DNA of 64,000 bases from Nostoc sp. TH1S01 (GTDB taxonomy: Bacteria > Cyanobacteriota > Cyanobacteriia > Cyanobacteriales > Nostocaceae). Both the position numbers and the translations under genes were made by a program. This document shows positions 18,354-28,147 of the stretch, one piece after another (position 1 is the stretch's first letter; each line of letters begins with the position of its first letter). The notes under the pieces were generated by a model. It was not told where the DNA came from. It ran no database searches and saw only the letters and a list, made by a program, of their open reading frames with translations. The stretch is from the NCBI GenBank assembly GCA_018993265.1, contig JAGKSW010000123.1, positions 20,122 to 84,121 on the forward strand. The letters are read 5' to 3'.

Positions 18354-19778
18354 ATGCAGAAATTCACTTCGCCAGCTACTTTACATAGCTCAAATACTAA
18401 TAATGTTGCTGATAGTAGTCAGCCCAAAAGAACTTTATTATGTATTACGCACGACCTGCCACCATTAAAAACACCAATTGCCAACCGAGCTAAGAAACTA
18501 TTAGAACAATTCCAACAAACTTGGCAATTAAAAGTTTTAACTGGCACTAAAAATGCTGTGCTGAATGAAGACGTTAGCATGTATTATGCTAAAACTTGGT
18601 ATCCCCAAGGTTTAATTGAACTACTCAGCAAGCTGCGACTAGAGAAATTCTTATCATTGCTAATTTGGCCAGAATCAAATATTTTTTGGGTAATCCCTGC
18701 CATTATTAAAGGCTATCGAATTATCCAAAAACACAAACCTGATGCAATTTTTGTCTTGATGATGCCTTATTCAGCAGGTTTAGTAGGTATCTGTCTGAAA
18801 TGGCTAACAGGTTTACCTTTAATCTTAAGCTTAGATGATTCACCAACCTGTACTGATATGCACCCAGATGCGATGAGTTGGTTACATAATCATTTAGATT
18901 ACTGGTTAGAAAATTTTTATGTGCGTCAATCTGATGCGATAGTTTATGTTTCGCAATTCAACTTAAATGCTGTTAAAAATCGCCAACATTCTAAACAACA
19001 ATCAAAACTGCATTTAATTCGTTGTGGTGCTGATCCTCAAGATTTTGCTGCTCCTATTTCTACGCCAGTGAACCATAGCAAATTAGAAATTGTTTATACT
19101 GGCGGCATGAATGGCTGGTATCAGTTTTATCATCACAATCACGAAAAAACTTTGCTCAAAAAGTTATACCAAGCTTGGATGGAACTCGGCTACTATAAAC
19201 GAGCCACGATTGATTATAGAAGTTCTAGTCCAGTTTTTGCGGGTCAAGCTATTAAACAAGTATTAGCTCAACATCCTGAATGGCAAAAAAACGTACACTT
19301 AGCAGTCTACGGAAATAGCTTTCCAGAATTTGTAGTCCAGAGGGTTTTAGAAAATCAAAATTTGACGGATGTCGTCTCTGTATTTAATAGTTTGCCCCAT
19401 TTTCAAGCAATTCAATTAGCAAGGCAAGCTGACCTCTTATTCATTACTTTACCCAATCGTCCAGATGGCTCATCTGGGGGAAGAATTTCCTGTAAAACCT
19501 ATGAATATCTAATGACAGATCGGCCAATTTTGGCAGCAGTACCGCAAGGCGAAAACTGGGATTATTTACAAGATAAACCAGGAGTTTGGTTAGTTGAGCC
19601 AACTGATACAGAGGCAATGTGCCAAGTCATAGCTACTGTAGCAAAAGCTCAATTTTCTGGAAATCCGTTGAGGTTTGATCGCTCCCATCTCCAAGCAGAA
19701 CTTAGTTATATCAACTTAGTAAAAGATTATCTACAAATTTTTGATGAAGTTTGCTCAAAAACCGTGATTACTAAATAG
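18354..19778 (+). CDS. Glycosyltransferase, GT4/GT-B-like
   Basis: The 474-residue protein has a GT-B layout. An N-terminal acceptor half begins after about 25 residues (KRTLLCITHDLPPLKTPIANRAKKL), and a C-terminal donor half includes PNRPDGSSGGRISCKTYEYLMTDRPILAAVP, where the glutamate region corresponds to the GT4 donor-binding E. It is longer than usual because of an insert around residues 250-310. It begins 24 bp after hepA and is followed 4 bp later by the next transferase, so it is within the hepA operon. The sugar is unknown. Confidence 0.8.
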   Translation: MQKFTSPATLHSSNTNNVADSSQPKRTLLCITHDLPPLKTPIANRAKKLLEQFQQTWQLKVLTGTKNAVLNEDVSMYYAKTWYPQGLIELLSKLRLEKFLSLLIWPESNIFWVIPAIIKGYRIIQKHKPDAIFVLMMPYSAGLVGICLKWLTGLPLILSLDDSPTCTDMHPDAMSWLHNHLDYWLENFYVRQSDAIVYVSQFNLNAVKNRQHSKQQSKLHLIRCGADPQDFAAPISTPVNHSKLEIVYTGGMNGWYQFYHHNHEKTLLKKLYQAWMELGYYKRATIDYRSSSPVFAGQAIKQVLAQHPEWQKNVHLAVYGNSFPEFVVQRVLENQNLTDVVSVFNSLPHFQAIQLARQADLLFITLPNRPDGSSGGRISCKTYEYLMTDRPILAAVPQGENWDYLQDKPGVWLVEPTDTEAMCQVIATVAKAQFSGNPLRFDRSHLQAELSYINLVKDYLQIFDEVCSKTVITK

Positions 19779-19781
19779 ATT

Positions 19782-20951
19782 ATGAAAGTTATTTTAAGTT
19801 GTAACACCCCATTAGGGACAGGTGGACAGGGAGCTTGTTTAGCAAATGCTGCTCTTGGTTTACAAGAACTAGGTGATTTAACTGTATTTTGTTCTGGTGA
19901 AGAAAAACCACAAACGAGTTTTTCAGTTTATCCTTTAGGACATTCTCAATGGAGTCATAGATTATTAGCTACTCCTGTATTACGTCGTCGTAATGATTTA
20001 GCTGTACTCTTAAGCGATTTATATTTTGATAATCAGGTAAGTAAACACCTGAAATCACAAGAATGTGACTTAATTATGGGGGTGGCTGGTCAAACTAATT
20101 TAGGCTTTAAAGCAGCTAAACAAAAAGGTGCAAAAGCTTGGCTTTATTGCCTGAATAATTATCTTCCATTTATGCAGCAACAAATTCAGCAAGAGATAAA
20201 ATCTTTGTCTGATCCGACTGTAGCAACCATGAATCCAATAATGCTGCACCGATTTTCTCAGGAATGTCAGCAAGCGGATTTAATTGTTGTGCTTTCAAAG
20301 GTGGCAAAACAAACATTTGTTGATGCTGGTTTTGCCTCAGAAAAAGTTGCTGTTTTAACACCTTTCGTAGATACGAATAGATTTCATCCTACGCCTAAAC
20401 GAGATGAAGTATTTCGTGTACTTTATGTCGGTACAATTGAGCCGCGTAAGGGTGTACCCTATTTAGTAAATGCTTTCCTCAAGGCTGATATTCCTAATTC
20501 TGAATTGTTAATAGTTGGGGGTACTTCTACCCGCGCCTTGCGGATATTCATGGAAAATACTCTCAGCCAAAATTCTCATATCAAACAAGAGTTTTGGAAT
20601 TTTAATCAGACAGATCCTAGAGAAGTTTTTGGTAAATGCTCAGTCTTAGTTTTACCTTCTGTAGAAGATGGTTTTGGCTTGGTAGCTTTAGAAGCAATGG
20701 CTTGTGGCTTGCCTGTCATTGTGACATCTCAATGCGGCGCTGCTGATGTTGTAGAAGATGGCATAAATGGTTTTGTCATTCCTCCACGAGATATTCCAAC
20801 TTTGACAGAGAAACTCCAATTTTTGGCAGAAAATCAAGCTATCTGTGCAGAAATGGGTAAAGCCGCCAGAACCACCGCAGAACAACAAACTCAAGCGCGT
20901 TACCAACAAGAATTCCACCAAATCTTTATGCACCAAGGATTACTTAACTAA
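19782..20951 (+). CDS. Glycosyltransferase family 4
   Basis: This 389-residue GT-B transferase starts KVILSCNTPLGTGGQGACLANAALGL. Donor-half motifs include VLYVGTIEPRKGVPYLVNAF (phosphate-binding) and VLPSVEDGFGLVALEAMACGLPVIVTSQCG, the classic E-x7-E GT4 signature. It follows the previous gene by 3 bp, so translational coupling is likely. It adds a sugar to the lipid-linked repeat unit; specificity is unknown. Confidence 0.9.
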   Translation: MKVILSCNTPLGTGGQGACLANAALGLQELGDLTVFCSGEEKPQTSFSVYPLGHSQWSHRLLATPVLRRRNDLAVLLSDLYFDNQVSKHLKSQECDLIMGVAGQTNLGFKAAKQKGAKAWLYCLNNYLPFMQQQIQQEIKSLSDPTVATMNPIMLHRFSQECQQADLIVVLSKVAKQTFVDAGFASEKVAVLTPFVDTNRFHPTPKRDEVFRVLYVGTIEPRKGVPYLVNAFLKADIPNSELLIVGGTSTRALRIFMENTLSQNSHIKQEFWNFNQTDPREVFGKCSVLVLPSVEDGFGLVALEAMACGLPVIVTSQCGAADVVEDGINGFVIPPRDIPTLTEKLQFLAENQAICAEMGKAARTTAEQQTQARYQQEFHQIFMHQGLLN

Positions 20952-20969
20952 CTTTGATTTTTTATTTCT

Positions 20970-22142
20970 ATGCAAGTAATTGAACCAAGGATGATTTATC
21001 ACTGCACTAACACGAACGTTAACGGCGGCGGCGGTATTGAAACTTACGTGGCTTCTTTAGCACTTTCGCAAATATCAGCAGCTACCGATATCTCCATAAA
21101 AGAGGCTGTGCATCAACGCATCCTTAAGTCTATTAAGACAGAGAATCAAAAGCGGTTCAAATTACTGCACATTCACGACCCAGAATTTTTAGCAGAATTG
21201 CGCGAAGAATGTCCAGCAATATTTACTCTACACAATCACTGTAGTTATTGTCCGAGTGGGACAAAATATTTAGCAGACCGAGGCAAAATTTGCGATCGCA
21301 TCATTAATCCTTTGGGGTGCGTTTGGGGTCATGTCGTAGATGGTTGTGGTAGTCGCAGACCAAAAAAAATTTTAGGTAATTGGTGGAATGCTTACAATCC
21401 GCTAACTAACCTCAAAAAGCTCAGAATTCCGGTAATTGCTAACAGTGAATACGTACGTCAGCAAATTATTCATGCTGGTATAGCACCAGAGCGAGTAATG
21501 GCGCTGCGCTGTGGTGTGCAATTACCTAAAGTAACTCCCGAACCTTTGACTCGGACAATTTATCAAGATCAGCGAATTTTGTTTGCTGGTCGCATTGTTC
21601 CCGATAAAGGTTTAGAGTGGCTACTCAAAGCTTTAACCAAAACTGAGCGACACATTCATTTAGATATCGCTGGTGATGGTTGGAATCGACCCAACATGGA
21701 AAAATTAGCTGATGATTTGGGTTTAAGCGATCGCATCACTTGGCATGGTTGGTGTACCTCTGAGCAATTAGAAACTCTGTATCAACAGTGCTTGGCGGTG
21801 ATTTTTCCCAGTCTGTGGCCGGAACCTGCTGGTCTTGTTACCTTAGAAGCTTATGCACGTTATCGACCTGTAATTGCTAGTGCTGTTGGAGGAATTCCGG
21901 AACATGTCCAAGATGGCAAAACAGGAATTTTGGTTTCAGCTAATAATGTTGCACAATTAGCGGCGGCAATTAATGAATTAGCTACCAATTATGCCAAAGC
22001 TAAATTAATGGGTGAAACAGGCCAAGCTTGGTATCAACAAGAATTTACTATTGATGTTCATGTTCAGCGGTTAACAAAAATTTATGACAAAACTATCGCT
22101 GAATTTCATGATAGAACTAACGAGTTAAATTTATGCCAATAA
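20970..22142 (+). CDS. Glycosyltransferase family 4 with Cys-containing insert
   Basis: This 390-residue GT4 protein carries INGGGGIETY-like N-terminal glycines (NVNGGGGIETYVASLAL) and donor motifs ILFAGRIVPDKGLEWLLKAL and IFPSLWPEPAGLVTLEAYARYRPVIASAVGG. Between residues about 85 and 130 it has a cysteine-rich stretch (HCSYCPSG, KICDR, LGCVWG, DGCGSR) of the kind found in a GT4 subfamily where it may bind a metal or form a structural loop. The last 10 bases overlap the next gene, indicating co-translation. Confidence 0.88.
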   Translation: MQVIEPRMIYHCTNTNVNGGGGIETYVASLALSQISAATDISIKEAVHQRILKSIKTENQKRFKLLHIHDPEFLAELREECPAIFTLHNHCSYCPSGTKYLADRGKICDRIINPLGCVWGHVVDGCGSRRPKKILGNWWNAYNPLTNLKKLRIPVIANSEYVRQQIIHAGIAPERVMALRCGVQLPKVTPEPLTRTIYQDQRILFAGRIVPDKGLEWLLKALTKTERHIHLDIAGDGWNRPNMEKLADDLGLSDRITWHGWCTSEQLETLYQQCLAVIFPSLWPEPAGLVTLEAYARYRPVIASAVGGIPEHVQDGKTGILVSANNVAQLAAAINELATNYAKAKLMGETGQAWYQQEFTIDVHVQRLTKIYDKTIAEFHDRTNELNLCQ

Positions 22143-23131
22143 ATTTAAATTTACCTGAACCACTTGTGAGTGTGGTTATCCCTACTTATAATCGACCCGA
22201 TTATCTCAAGCAGGCGATCGCTAGCGCAGTTAACCAAACTTATCAAAATATTGAAATTATTGTTTCTGATAATTGTAGTGATGAAAATCCCCAAGCAATT
22301 ATCGAATCTTTTCACGACGACCGCATTAGATTTTGGCGACATCCAGAAAATGTTGGTATGTTAGCTAATCAAATGCACGCTTTTAAAATGGCACGCGGTC
22401 GATATGTTGCCAGTCTCCACGATGATGATATCTGGAATCAGGAATTTTTAGCCAAACTCGTTCCACCTTTAGAAGCAAATTCTAATTTAATTTTGGCATT
22501 TTGTGACCAATATATTATCGATGGTAATGGCAACATTAATGAAATTGGTACTGAAGAAAATACACGCGGTTTCCAGCGAGATATATTAGCACCAGGCATT
22601 CATAAATCTTTCACAAAAATTGGTTTAATTGATAAAAGTATTGCCACCGCAGCCTCTTGTGTAATTCGGAATCATCTCATTGATTGGGATAGTATTCCCC
22701 AAGAAGTAGGCGGAATGTGGGATTTATATTTAACCTATCTCTGCTGTATATCTGGTTATCATGCTTATTATGAACCTACAAGATTAACTTACTATCGTGG
22801 TCACGCCCAAACTGACACGATGCTCAGTGGTAGTAGAAATGCTCAAGCTAAAATTCGCAAAGCCAAGAGCGAAATTTTTTGCTACAAAACCTTTATGGAA
22901 GATAGCAGACTACAAGAATTTTATGAGTATTTCCAAACCAAATGGTTAGAAGCGCATACAACTTTAGGGATTGGTTTAATGCGGAATCAGCAAATAACAG
23001 CAGCCCGTCCTTATTTATTACAAGCACTCAAAAAACAAAAATTGAATTTTAGAACTTTAGTAGCACTGACACTCAGTTTTACTCCGCAGCCATTAGCTAA
23101 TCAATTGCTAAGAGTCAGTAGGTCAGCGTGA
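22133..23131 (+). CDS. Glycosyltransferase family 2
   Basis: This 332-residue GT2 has the N-terminal VSVVIPTYNRPDYLKQAIASAVNQTY signature, VSDNCSD, and the metal-binding HDDDIW. C-terminal residues (ARPYLLQALKKQ) look like a helical tail. It overlaps the upstream GT4 by 10 bp and would be the last gene of the hepA-led sub-operon, because a 256-bp gap follows. Confidence 0.9.
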   Translation: MPINLNLPEPLVSVVIPTYNRPDYLKQAIASAVNQTYQNIEIIVSDNCSDENPQAIIESFHDDRIRFWRHPENVGMLANQMHAFKMARGRYVASLHDDDIWNQEFLAKLVPPLEANSNLILAFCDQYIIDGNGNINEIGTEENTRGFQRDILAPGIHKSFTKIGLIDKSIATAASCVIRNHLIDWDSIPQEVGGMWDLYLTYLCCISGYHAYYEPTRLTYYRGHAQTDTMLSGSRNAQAKIRKAKSEIFCYKTFMEDSRLQEFYEYFQTKWLEAHTTLGIGLMRNQQITAARPYLLQALKKQKLNFRTLVALTLSFTPQPLANQLLRVSRSA

Positions 23132-23387
23132 ATATTTATGGCAAAGGCAGAAGGTGAGAACTTTTAGTTATTTATTGCATTCGTAGCAGATGGTGTATCG
23201 AATTACAGCGATTTTCAGGTAAATAAACCACATTTTTAAATCTCACGCAAAGACGCAAAGGAAGAAAGGAAGAAAACAAGAAGGGTGTGGTACAAATACA
23301 TTAAAACTGCTGTAAGTTAAGAAAAATAATAGATAAATCATTCTTCATTCCTGCCTTTTTTATTCAAATTTATACTTATTAAAACCA

Positions 23388-24590
23388 ATGAAACTTTGCA
23401 TTGTTACCCACAAAATTAAAAAAGGTGATGGACAAGGAAGAGTCAATTATGAAGTTGCTCAAGAAGCAATTCGTCGTGGTCATCACTTAATATTATTAGC
23501 CAGCGAAGTTGCACCAGAAATTGAACAAAATAATAAAGTTAATTGGATTCCCATTTCTGTTCAAGGCTATCCTAGTGAGTTTATTCGTAATGTGATTTTT
23601 GCTCATAAAAGTGCAGCTTGGCTACAAAAAAATCGCTCTCAAATCGATTTATTAAAAATAAATGGCGCAATTACAAAAGTTGCGGCTGATGTGAATGCTG
23701 TGCATTTTGTGCATAGTTCTTGGTTGCGATCGCCTGTACATATTTCTCGCGTTCGCCCTGATGCTTACGGTTTTTACCAGTGGCTATACACTGCCTTAAA
23801 TGCCCGTTGGGAAAAACAAGCCTTTCAACGCGCTAAAGTAGTTGTCGCCGTTTCCGAGAAAGTTGCCCAAGAACTAATTAATATTGGCGTACCGCGCGAT
23901 CGCATCCGGGTAATTGTCAATGGTGTGGATTTGCACGAGTTTACCCCCGGTGTTGCCTGTCGCCAAAAATTAAACTTACCAGAGAATGTAAATTTAGGAT
24001 TATTTGCCGGAGATATCCGTACACCACGGAAGAATTTAGATAGCGTTCTCTACGCCTTGGTGAAAGTTCCTAATTTACACCTAGCAGTGGTCGGGAGTAC
24101 TGATGGTAGCCCCTTTCCGCAGTTAGCCGCCGATTTAGGAATTAGCGAACGGGTACATTTTCTCGGCTATCGCCGTGATATCCCCGAAATCATGCGGGCA
24201 GTGGATTTATTTGTCTTTCCTTCCCGTTATGAAGCTTGCACCTTGGTCTTGTTAGAAGCCCTCGCCTCTGGGTTGCCTGTAATTACCGCCACAGCTACCG
24301 GTGGGGCAGAGTTAGTCACACCTGAGTGTGGCATTGTTTTACCAGACTCAGACAATGTTGATGCCTTAGCTGCTGCTTTATCGTCTTTAGTAAGCGATCG
24401 CACCCTGATGCAACAAATGGGTCAAGCCGCCCGCGCCGTTGCTGAACAATACAGTTGGTCAACTATGGCTCAAACCTATATGGATCTATTTGAGGAGTTA
24501 CAAAATAATGAAGAACACAGTTCTCATCCCGACCTATCGCCGTCCTCTAGATCTATCTCGCTGCCTTTTGGCACTGCAAGCGCAAACTAA
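23388..24590 (+). CDS. Glycosyltransferase family 4
   Basis: This 400-residue GT4 has acceptor-side KLCIVTHKIKKGDGQGRVNYEVAQEA and donor-side LGLFAGDIRTPRKNLDSVLYAL and VFPSRYEACTLVLLEALASGLPVITATATGG (E-x7-E). The last ~28 codons (after YMDLFEELQ) overlap the start of the next gene by 83 bp and read as low-complexity Ser/Pro-rich sequence. The original stop may have been lost by frameshift and the tail may be non-functional. A new promoter is likely in the 256-bp gap before it. Confidence 0.88.
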   Translation: MKLCIVTHKIKKGDGQGRVNYEVAQEAIRRGHHLILLASEVAPEIEQNNKVNWIPISVQGYPSEFIRNVIFAHKSAAWLQKNRSQIDLLKINGAITKVAADVNAVHFVHSSWLRSPVHISRVRPDAYGFYQWLYTALNARWEKQAFQRAKVVVAVSEKVAQELINIGVPRDRIRVIVNGVDLHEFTPGVACRQKLNLPENVNLGLFAGDIRTPRKNLDSVLYALVKVPNLHLAVVGSTDGSPFPQLAADLGISERVHFLGYRRDIPEIMRAVDLFVFPSRYEACTLVLLEALASGLPVITATATGGAELVTPECGIVLPDSDNVDALAAALSSLVSDRTLMQQMGQAARAVAEQYSWSTMAQTYMDLFEELQNNEEHSSHPDLSPSSRSISLPFGTASAN

Positions 24591-25470
24591 ACCAGTCGAT
24601 CAAGTGATCGTCGTTGTCCGAGATACGGATACGCAAACTTGGCAATTTCTCCAAGCCTTTCCAGCACATCATTTGCCTTTACAAACTGTCACCGTTACTC
24701 TACCAGGAGTAGTTGCCGCCCTCAACACTGGACTCGCAGCAGTTGAGGGAGATGTTGTATCTATTACTGATGATGATGCGGCACCTCGTCCTGATTGGTT
24801 AGAGCGAATTAACGCTCACTTTCTCGCGGATAGTCAAGTTGGCGGTGTTGGCGGGCGTGATTGGATACATCACGGTCATAAACTCGAAGACGACTCTCGC
24901 GCTGTAGTTGGGCAGTTGCAGTGGTTTGGGCGCATCATTGGCAACCATCACCTCGGAGTTGGGGAACCACGCCCTGTTGATGTTCTCAAAGGTGTGAACA
25001 TGAGTTTTCGCACTCAGGCGATCGCTAATCTCCGGTTTGACGAGCGGATGCGAGGTACAGGCGCACAAGTACATTTTGAAATGGCGTTTACTCTCGCCTT
25101 AAAACGTGCGGGTTGGCAGATGATTTACGACCCGCAAGTTGCAGTTGACCACTATCCCGCACAGCGATTTGATGAAGACCAACGTAATAACTTTAATGCG
25201 ATTGCTCAAATTAACTTAGTCCATAACGAAACCCTAGTTTTACTAGAACATTTATCACCCCTACGTCGCATCATCTTCTTGCTGTGGGCAATTTTCATTG
25301 GCACGAGAGACTGTTTCGGCTGCATCCAATGGCTAAGATTTTTCCCCAGCCAAGGCCGACTCGCCACTCGCAAATTGTTAGCTTCATGGCGCGGTCGCTG
25401 GCAAGGATGGCAGACATGGCAAAGTCATGCCAACTTGACAATACAAAACTCAAAACTGAGTGTTTCCTAA
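24508..25470 (+). CDS. Glycosyltransferase family 2
   Basis: This GT2 is 320 residues from ATG 24508, which is preceded by TGAGGAG about 10 bases upstream. The protein starts MKNTVLIPTYRRPLDLSRCL. The metal-binding motif is ITDDDAAPRPDW, and VKGVNMSF-type acceptor sequence (VLKGVNMSFR) and GTGAQVHFE follow. An earlier in-frame ATG (24439) lies well inside the upstream GT4 and would add unrelated residues. It is co-translated with that GT4, probably in repeat-unit assembly. Confidence 0.87.
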   Translation: MKNTVLIPTYRRPLDLSRCLLALQAQTKPVDQVIVVVRDTDTQTWQFLQAFPAHHLPLQTVTVTLPGVVAALNTGLAAVEGDVVSITDDDAAPRPDWLERINAHFLADSQVGGVGGRDWIHHGHKLEDDSRAVVGQLQWFGRIIGNHHLGVGEPRPVDVLKGVNMSFRTQAIANLRFDERMRGTGAQVHFEMAFTLALKRAGWQMIYDPQVAVDHYPAQRFDEDQRNNFNAIAQINLVHNETLVLLEHLSPLRRIIFLLWAIFIGTRDCFGCIQWLRFFPSQGRLATRKLLASWRGRWQGWQTWQSHANLTIQNSKLSVS

Positions 25471-25503
25471 TCACTAATGACCAATGACAAATGACAAATT
25501 GGC

Positions 25504-26940
25504 ATGATTTCTCAACCATTACTTTTCAATAGCTTTTCAGAAACTCCATTTTCGCCAAAACAGCGATCGCTACAGGGTTGGATAGCCATTCTCGGCTTTG
25601 TCTTACTGGGCGTAACTTGCTACTTTATTGGTGCTAGTATGTTACGCCTGATTTACCCAGCAACAGCATTTGTCGTAGCTATATTTTTATACTTGCGTCA
25701 TCCGATTCTTTACATCGGTTTTACTTGGTGGATGTGGTTCATCACCCCGTTAGTTTCTCGCTTAATAGACTATCGAGTTGGCTGGGATCCCACCCGACAA
25801 ATTTTAATTGCCCCTTATTTAGTTGTATTTGTAACAATTGCCACTTTTTTGCGGCACTTTCCTAAAGCCTCTCGTCAGGGAGGTTTACCTTTTATATTGG
25901 CTTTTATCGGCGTAATTTACGGTTTTCTCGTCGGCTTAATTTATAATGCTCCAGTCCCAGTGGCACGCGGCTTGCTAGACTGGCTCAGTCCGATTGTTTT
26001 TGCGTTTCACTTATTCACGAATTGGCGAGATTATCCCAGTTATCGCCAAAATTTACAGCGCACATTTCTGTGGTGCGTATTGTTGACCGGTGCTTACGGT
26101 ATCTATCAATTTGTCGTCGCCCCTGAATGGGATAGATATTGGCTAATTCAGTCAAAATTATTTACGAGTTCTGGTAATCCTGTACCATTCGGAATGCGTG
26201 TTTGGAGTACGCTGCACTCAGTCGGGCCATTTGGTGCGGTGATGCAAGCAGGCCTTTTGTTGTTATTTACCAGTTCAGGCCCCTTAATCTTTCCCGCTTC
26301 TGCTGTCGGTTACTTATCGTTTTTACTCACACAAGCACGTACTAACTGGGGAGGCTGGTTATTCGGAGTAATTATGATTATGGGTTCAGTCAAAGCCCGT
26401 ATTCAAATGCGGCTCATCATCCTAATTTTAGTTATAGCAGCCTGTGTTGTGCCATTGACTACTATCGAGCCAATTTCTGACGTTGTGGCAACTCGTTTAG
26501 AGACTTTTAGTAATCTTCAAGAAGATACTAGCTTTAAGGATAGATCGGGAAGTTACGACAGAAACCTCAGTTTAGCTCTTTCTAATTTATTGGGTAATGG
26601 CATCGGCAATACTTGGAAAGTCAATGAAAAGACTGGCCAAATTGAAGTTTTTGTGATTGACAGCGGTATTTTAGATATGTTTTTCACCCTTGGCTGGTTT
26701 GGAGCTGTATTTTATTTGGGTGGATTAATTTTGACAATTTTTAGCGTTGGTAATTACACAGAATCACGTTTTGATAGCTTTATAAGTACAGCCCGTGCCA
26801 TTGGTTTTAGTGCTACTGCCCAGCTAGTTATCGGTAGTGGGATGCTAAGTATCGCCGGAATAATTCTGTGGGGATTTTTGGCTATGGCTATGGCAGGACA
26901 TAAATACCACCAGTCGCAAAAAATAAATCAACTTCACTAG
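25504..26940 (+). CDS. O-antigen ligase / polysaccharide polymerase-like membrane protein
   Basis: This 478-residue integral membrane protein has about 10-12 hydrophobic segments. A larger hydrophilic loop lies between helices near residues 330-385 (TRLETFSNLQEDTSFKDRSG, GNGIGNTWKV), as in the Wzy_C / O-antigen ligase family, where a periplasmic loop carries catalytic residues. In a Wzx/Wzy-like or HepA-dependent pathway it would polymerise or ligate the repeat units. It is the only such protein in the island and so the natural polymerase candidate. Assignment rests on topology and local motifs. Confidence 0.78.
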   Translation: MISQPLLFNSFSETPFSPKQRSLQGWIAILGFVLLGVTCYFIGASMLRLIYPATAFVVAIFLYLRHPILYIGFTWWMWFITPLVSRLIDYRVGWDPTRQILIAPYLVVFVTIATFLRHFPKASRQGGLPFILAFIGVIYGFLVGLIYNAPVPVARGLLDWLSPIVFAFHLFTNWRDYPSYRQNLQRTFLWCVLLTGAYGIYQFVVAPEWDRYWLIQSKLFTSSGNPVPFGMRVWSTLHSVGPFGAVMQAGLLLLFTSSGPLIFPASAVGYLSFLLTQARTNWGGWLFGVIMIMGSVKARIQMRLIILILVIAACVVPLTTIEPISDVVATRLETFSNLQEDTSFKDRSGSYDRNLSLALSNLLGNGIGNTWKVNEKTGQIEVFVIDSGILDMFFTLGWFGAVFYLGGLILTIFSVGNYTESRFDSFISTARAIGFSATAQLVIGSGMLSIAGIILWGFLAMAMAGHKYHQSQKINQLH

Positions 26941-26951
26941 AGGTTAACGAC

Positions 26952-28073
26952 ATGAAAGTAATGATCCTGATGCCATTGGCTGAACAACGCGGTGGTAGTG
27001 AAATGACTTTCTGGGATCTGTTGCAGCAAGGACGAAATAGCGACATTGAGTGGTTGGTAATTTTTGGCGAAGATGGTTCCTTAGTCAAACAGGTGCGATC
27101 GCTTGGTATTGATGCACGTGTTTTTCCTAGTGGTCGTGTCCGCCAATTACACCGTTTAGTTGCCACAGCCATCAAGATAGCACTCATAGCTAAAAGCCAA
27201 CAGGTAGATGTAATTATCAGTTGGATGTGGCTATCTCATTTAACAGGCGGACTGGCAGGATTACTGGCAGGTAAACCGACACTGTGGTATCAACAAGAAA
27301 CACCCGATGGGAAAAACTTTTTAAAACGCTTAGTTAATCTGATGCCAGCGCGTGGCGTAGTCACCATTACCAAAGCTATTCAAGCGGCACAAGCAAAAAT
27401 TACCCCGCAACTACCAGTATATTTGGTGTATCCAGGGGTAGCGTTGGATCGTTTTGATCCTGCTATTTTGCCTACTCCTGCTATGGCGCGGCAAAAGTTG
27501 GGTTTGCCATTACAGGGGCCGCTAATTGGCATTGTCGGCAGATTGCAACGCTGGAAAGGAATGCACGTCCTTGTGCAAGCAATGCCAAAAGTTTTGCAGA
27601 AATATCCTGATGCTCATTGTGTCGTAGTTGGTGGTAAACATGATTTAGAACCAGACTACGACGAGTTTCTCAAGTCCGAGATTACAAATTTAGGATTGCA
27701 AGAAAAAGTAATTATGCCAGGACTCCAGCGTAATATTCCCGAATGGGTGCAAGCAATGGATGTCTTTGTTCATGCTTCTGATCAAGAACCATTTGGAATT
27801 GTGATTATCGAAGCGATGGCGCTGGGTAAACCTGTCATTGCTGGTAATGCTGGCGGCCCCACCGAAATTATCACCGATGGGATTAATGGGTTATTAACAC
27901 CTTACGATGATCCAGAAGCATTGGCGATCGCAATTCTGCGTTATCTAGACGAACAAGATTTTGCCCAAAATGTCGCCGTCGCTGCACGCCAACGCGCCCT
28001 CGATTTTTCTACTCAGCAGTACGCGCAAAACTTCATCAATACTCTTCGTTCAGTCTTGCCTAGTGTTTCGTAA
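26952..28073 (+). CDS. Glycosyltransferase family 4
   Basis: This 373-residue GT4 has N-terminal KVMILMPLAEQRGGSEMTFWDLL (GGSE, acceptor-side glycine motif) and donor-side LIGIVGRLQRWKGMHVLVQAM and VHASDQEPFGIVIIEAMALGKPVIAGNAGG (E-x7-E). It starts 11 bp after the polymerase-like gene and is the last gene of the polysaccharide island. A strong bidirectional hairpin follows. Confidence 0.9.
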   Translation: MKVMILMPLAEQRGGSEMTFWDLLQQGRNSDIEWLVIFGEDGSLVKQVRSLGIDARVFPSGRVRQLHRLVATAIKIALIAKSQQVDVIISWMWLSHLTGGLAGLLAGKPTLWYQQETPDGKNFLKRLVNLMPARGVVTITKAIQAAQAKITPQLPVYLVYPGVALDRFDPAILPTPAMARQKLGLPLQGPLIGIVGRLQRWKGMHVLVQAMPKVLQKYPDAHCVVVGGKHDLEPDYDEFLKSEITNLGLQEKVIMPGLQRNIPEWVQAMDVFVHASDQEPFGIVIIEAMALGKPVIAGNAGGPTEIITDGINGLLTPYDDPEALAIAILRYLDEQDFAQNVAVAARQRALDFSTQQYAQNFINTLRSVLPSVS

Positions 28074-28097
28074 ATATAGCTAAATATCGAGATGCTC

Positions 28098-28130
28098 AGA
28101 TCCCCGACTTTTTCAAAAAGTCGGGGATCT
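28098..28130. terminator. GATCCCCGACTTTTT hairpin (REP-like), bidirectional terminator
   Basis: A perfect 16-bp stem (AGATCCCCGACTTTTT and its complement) with a one-base loop lies between the converging GT4 (+) and DUF6717-like (-) genes. A/T-rich stem ends provide U-runs on both strands. It is the best preserved of the four family members. Confidence 0.75.
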
Positions 28131-28147
28131 TGTATTTCATACATAAT

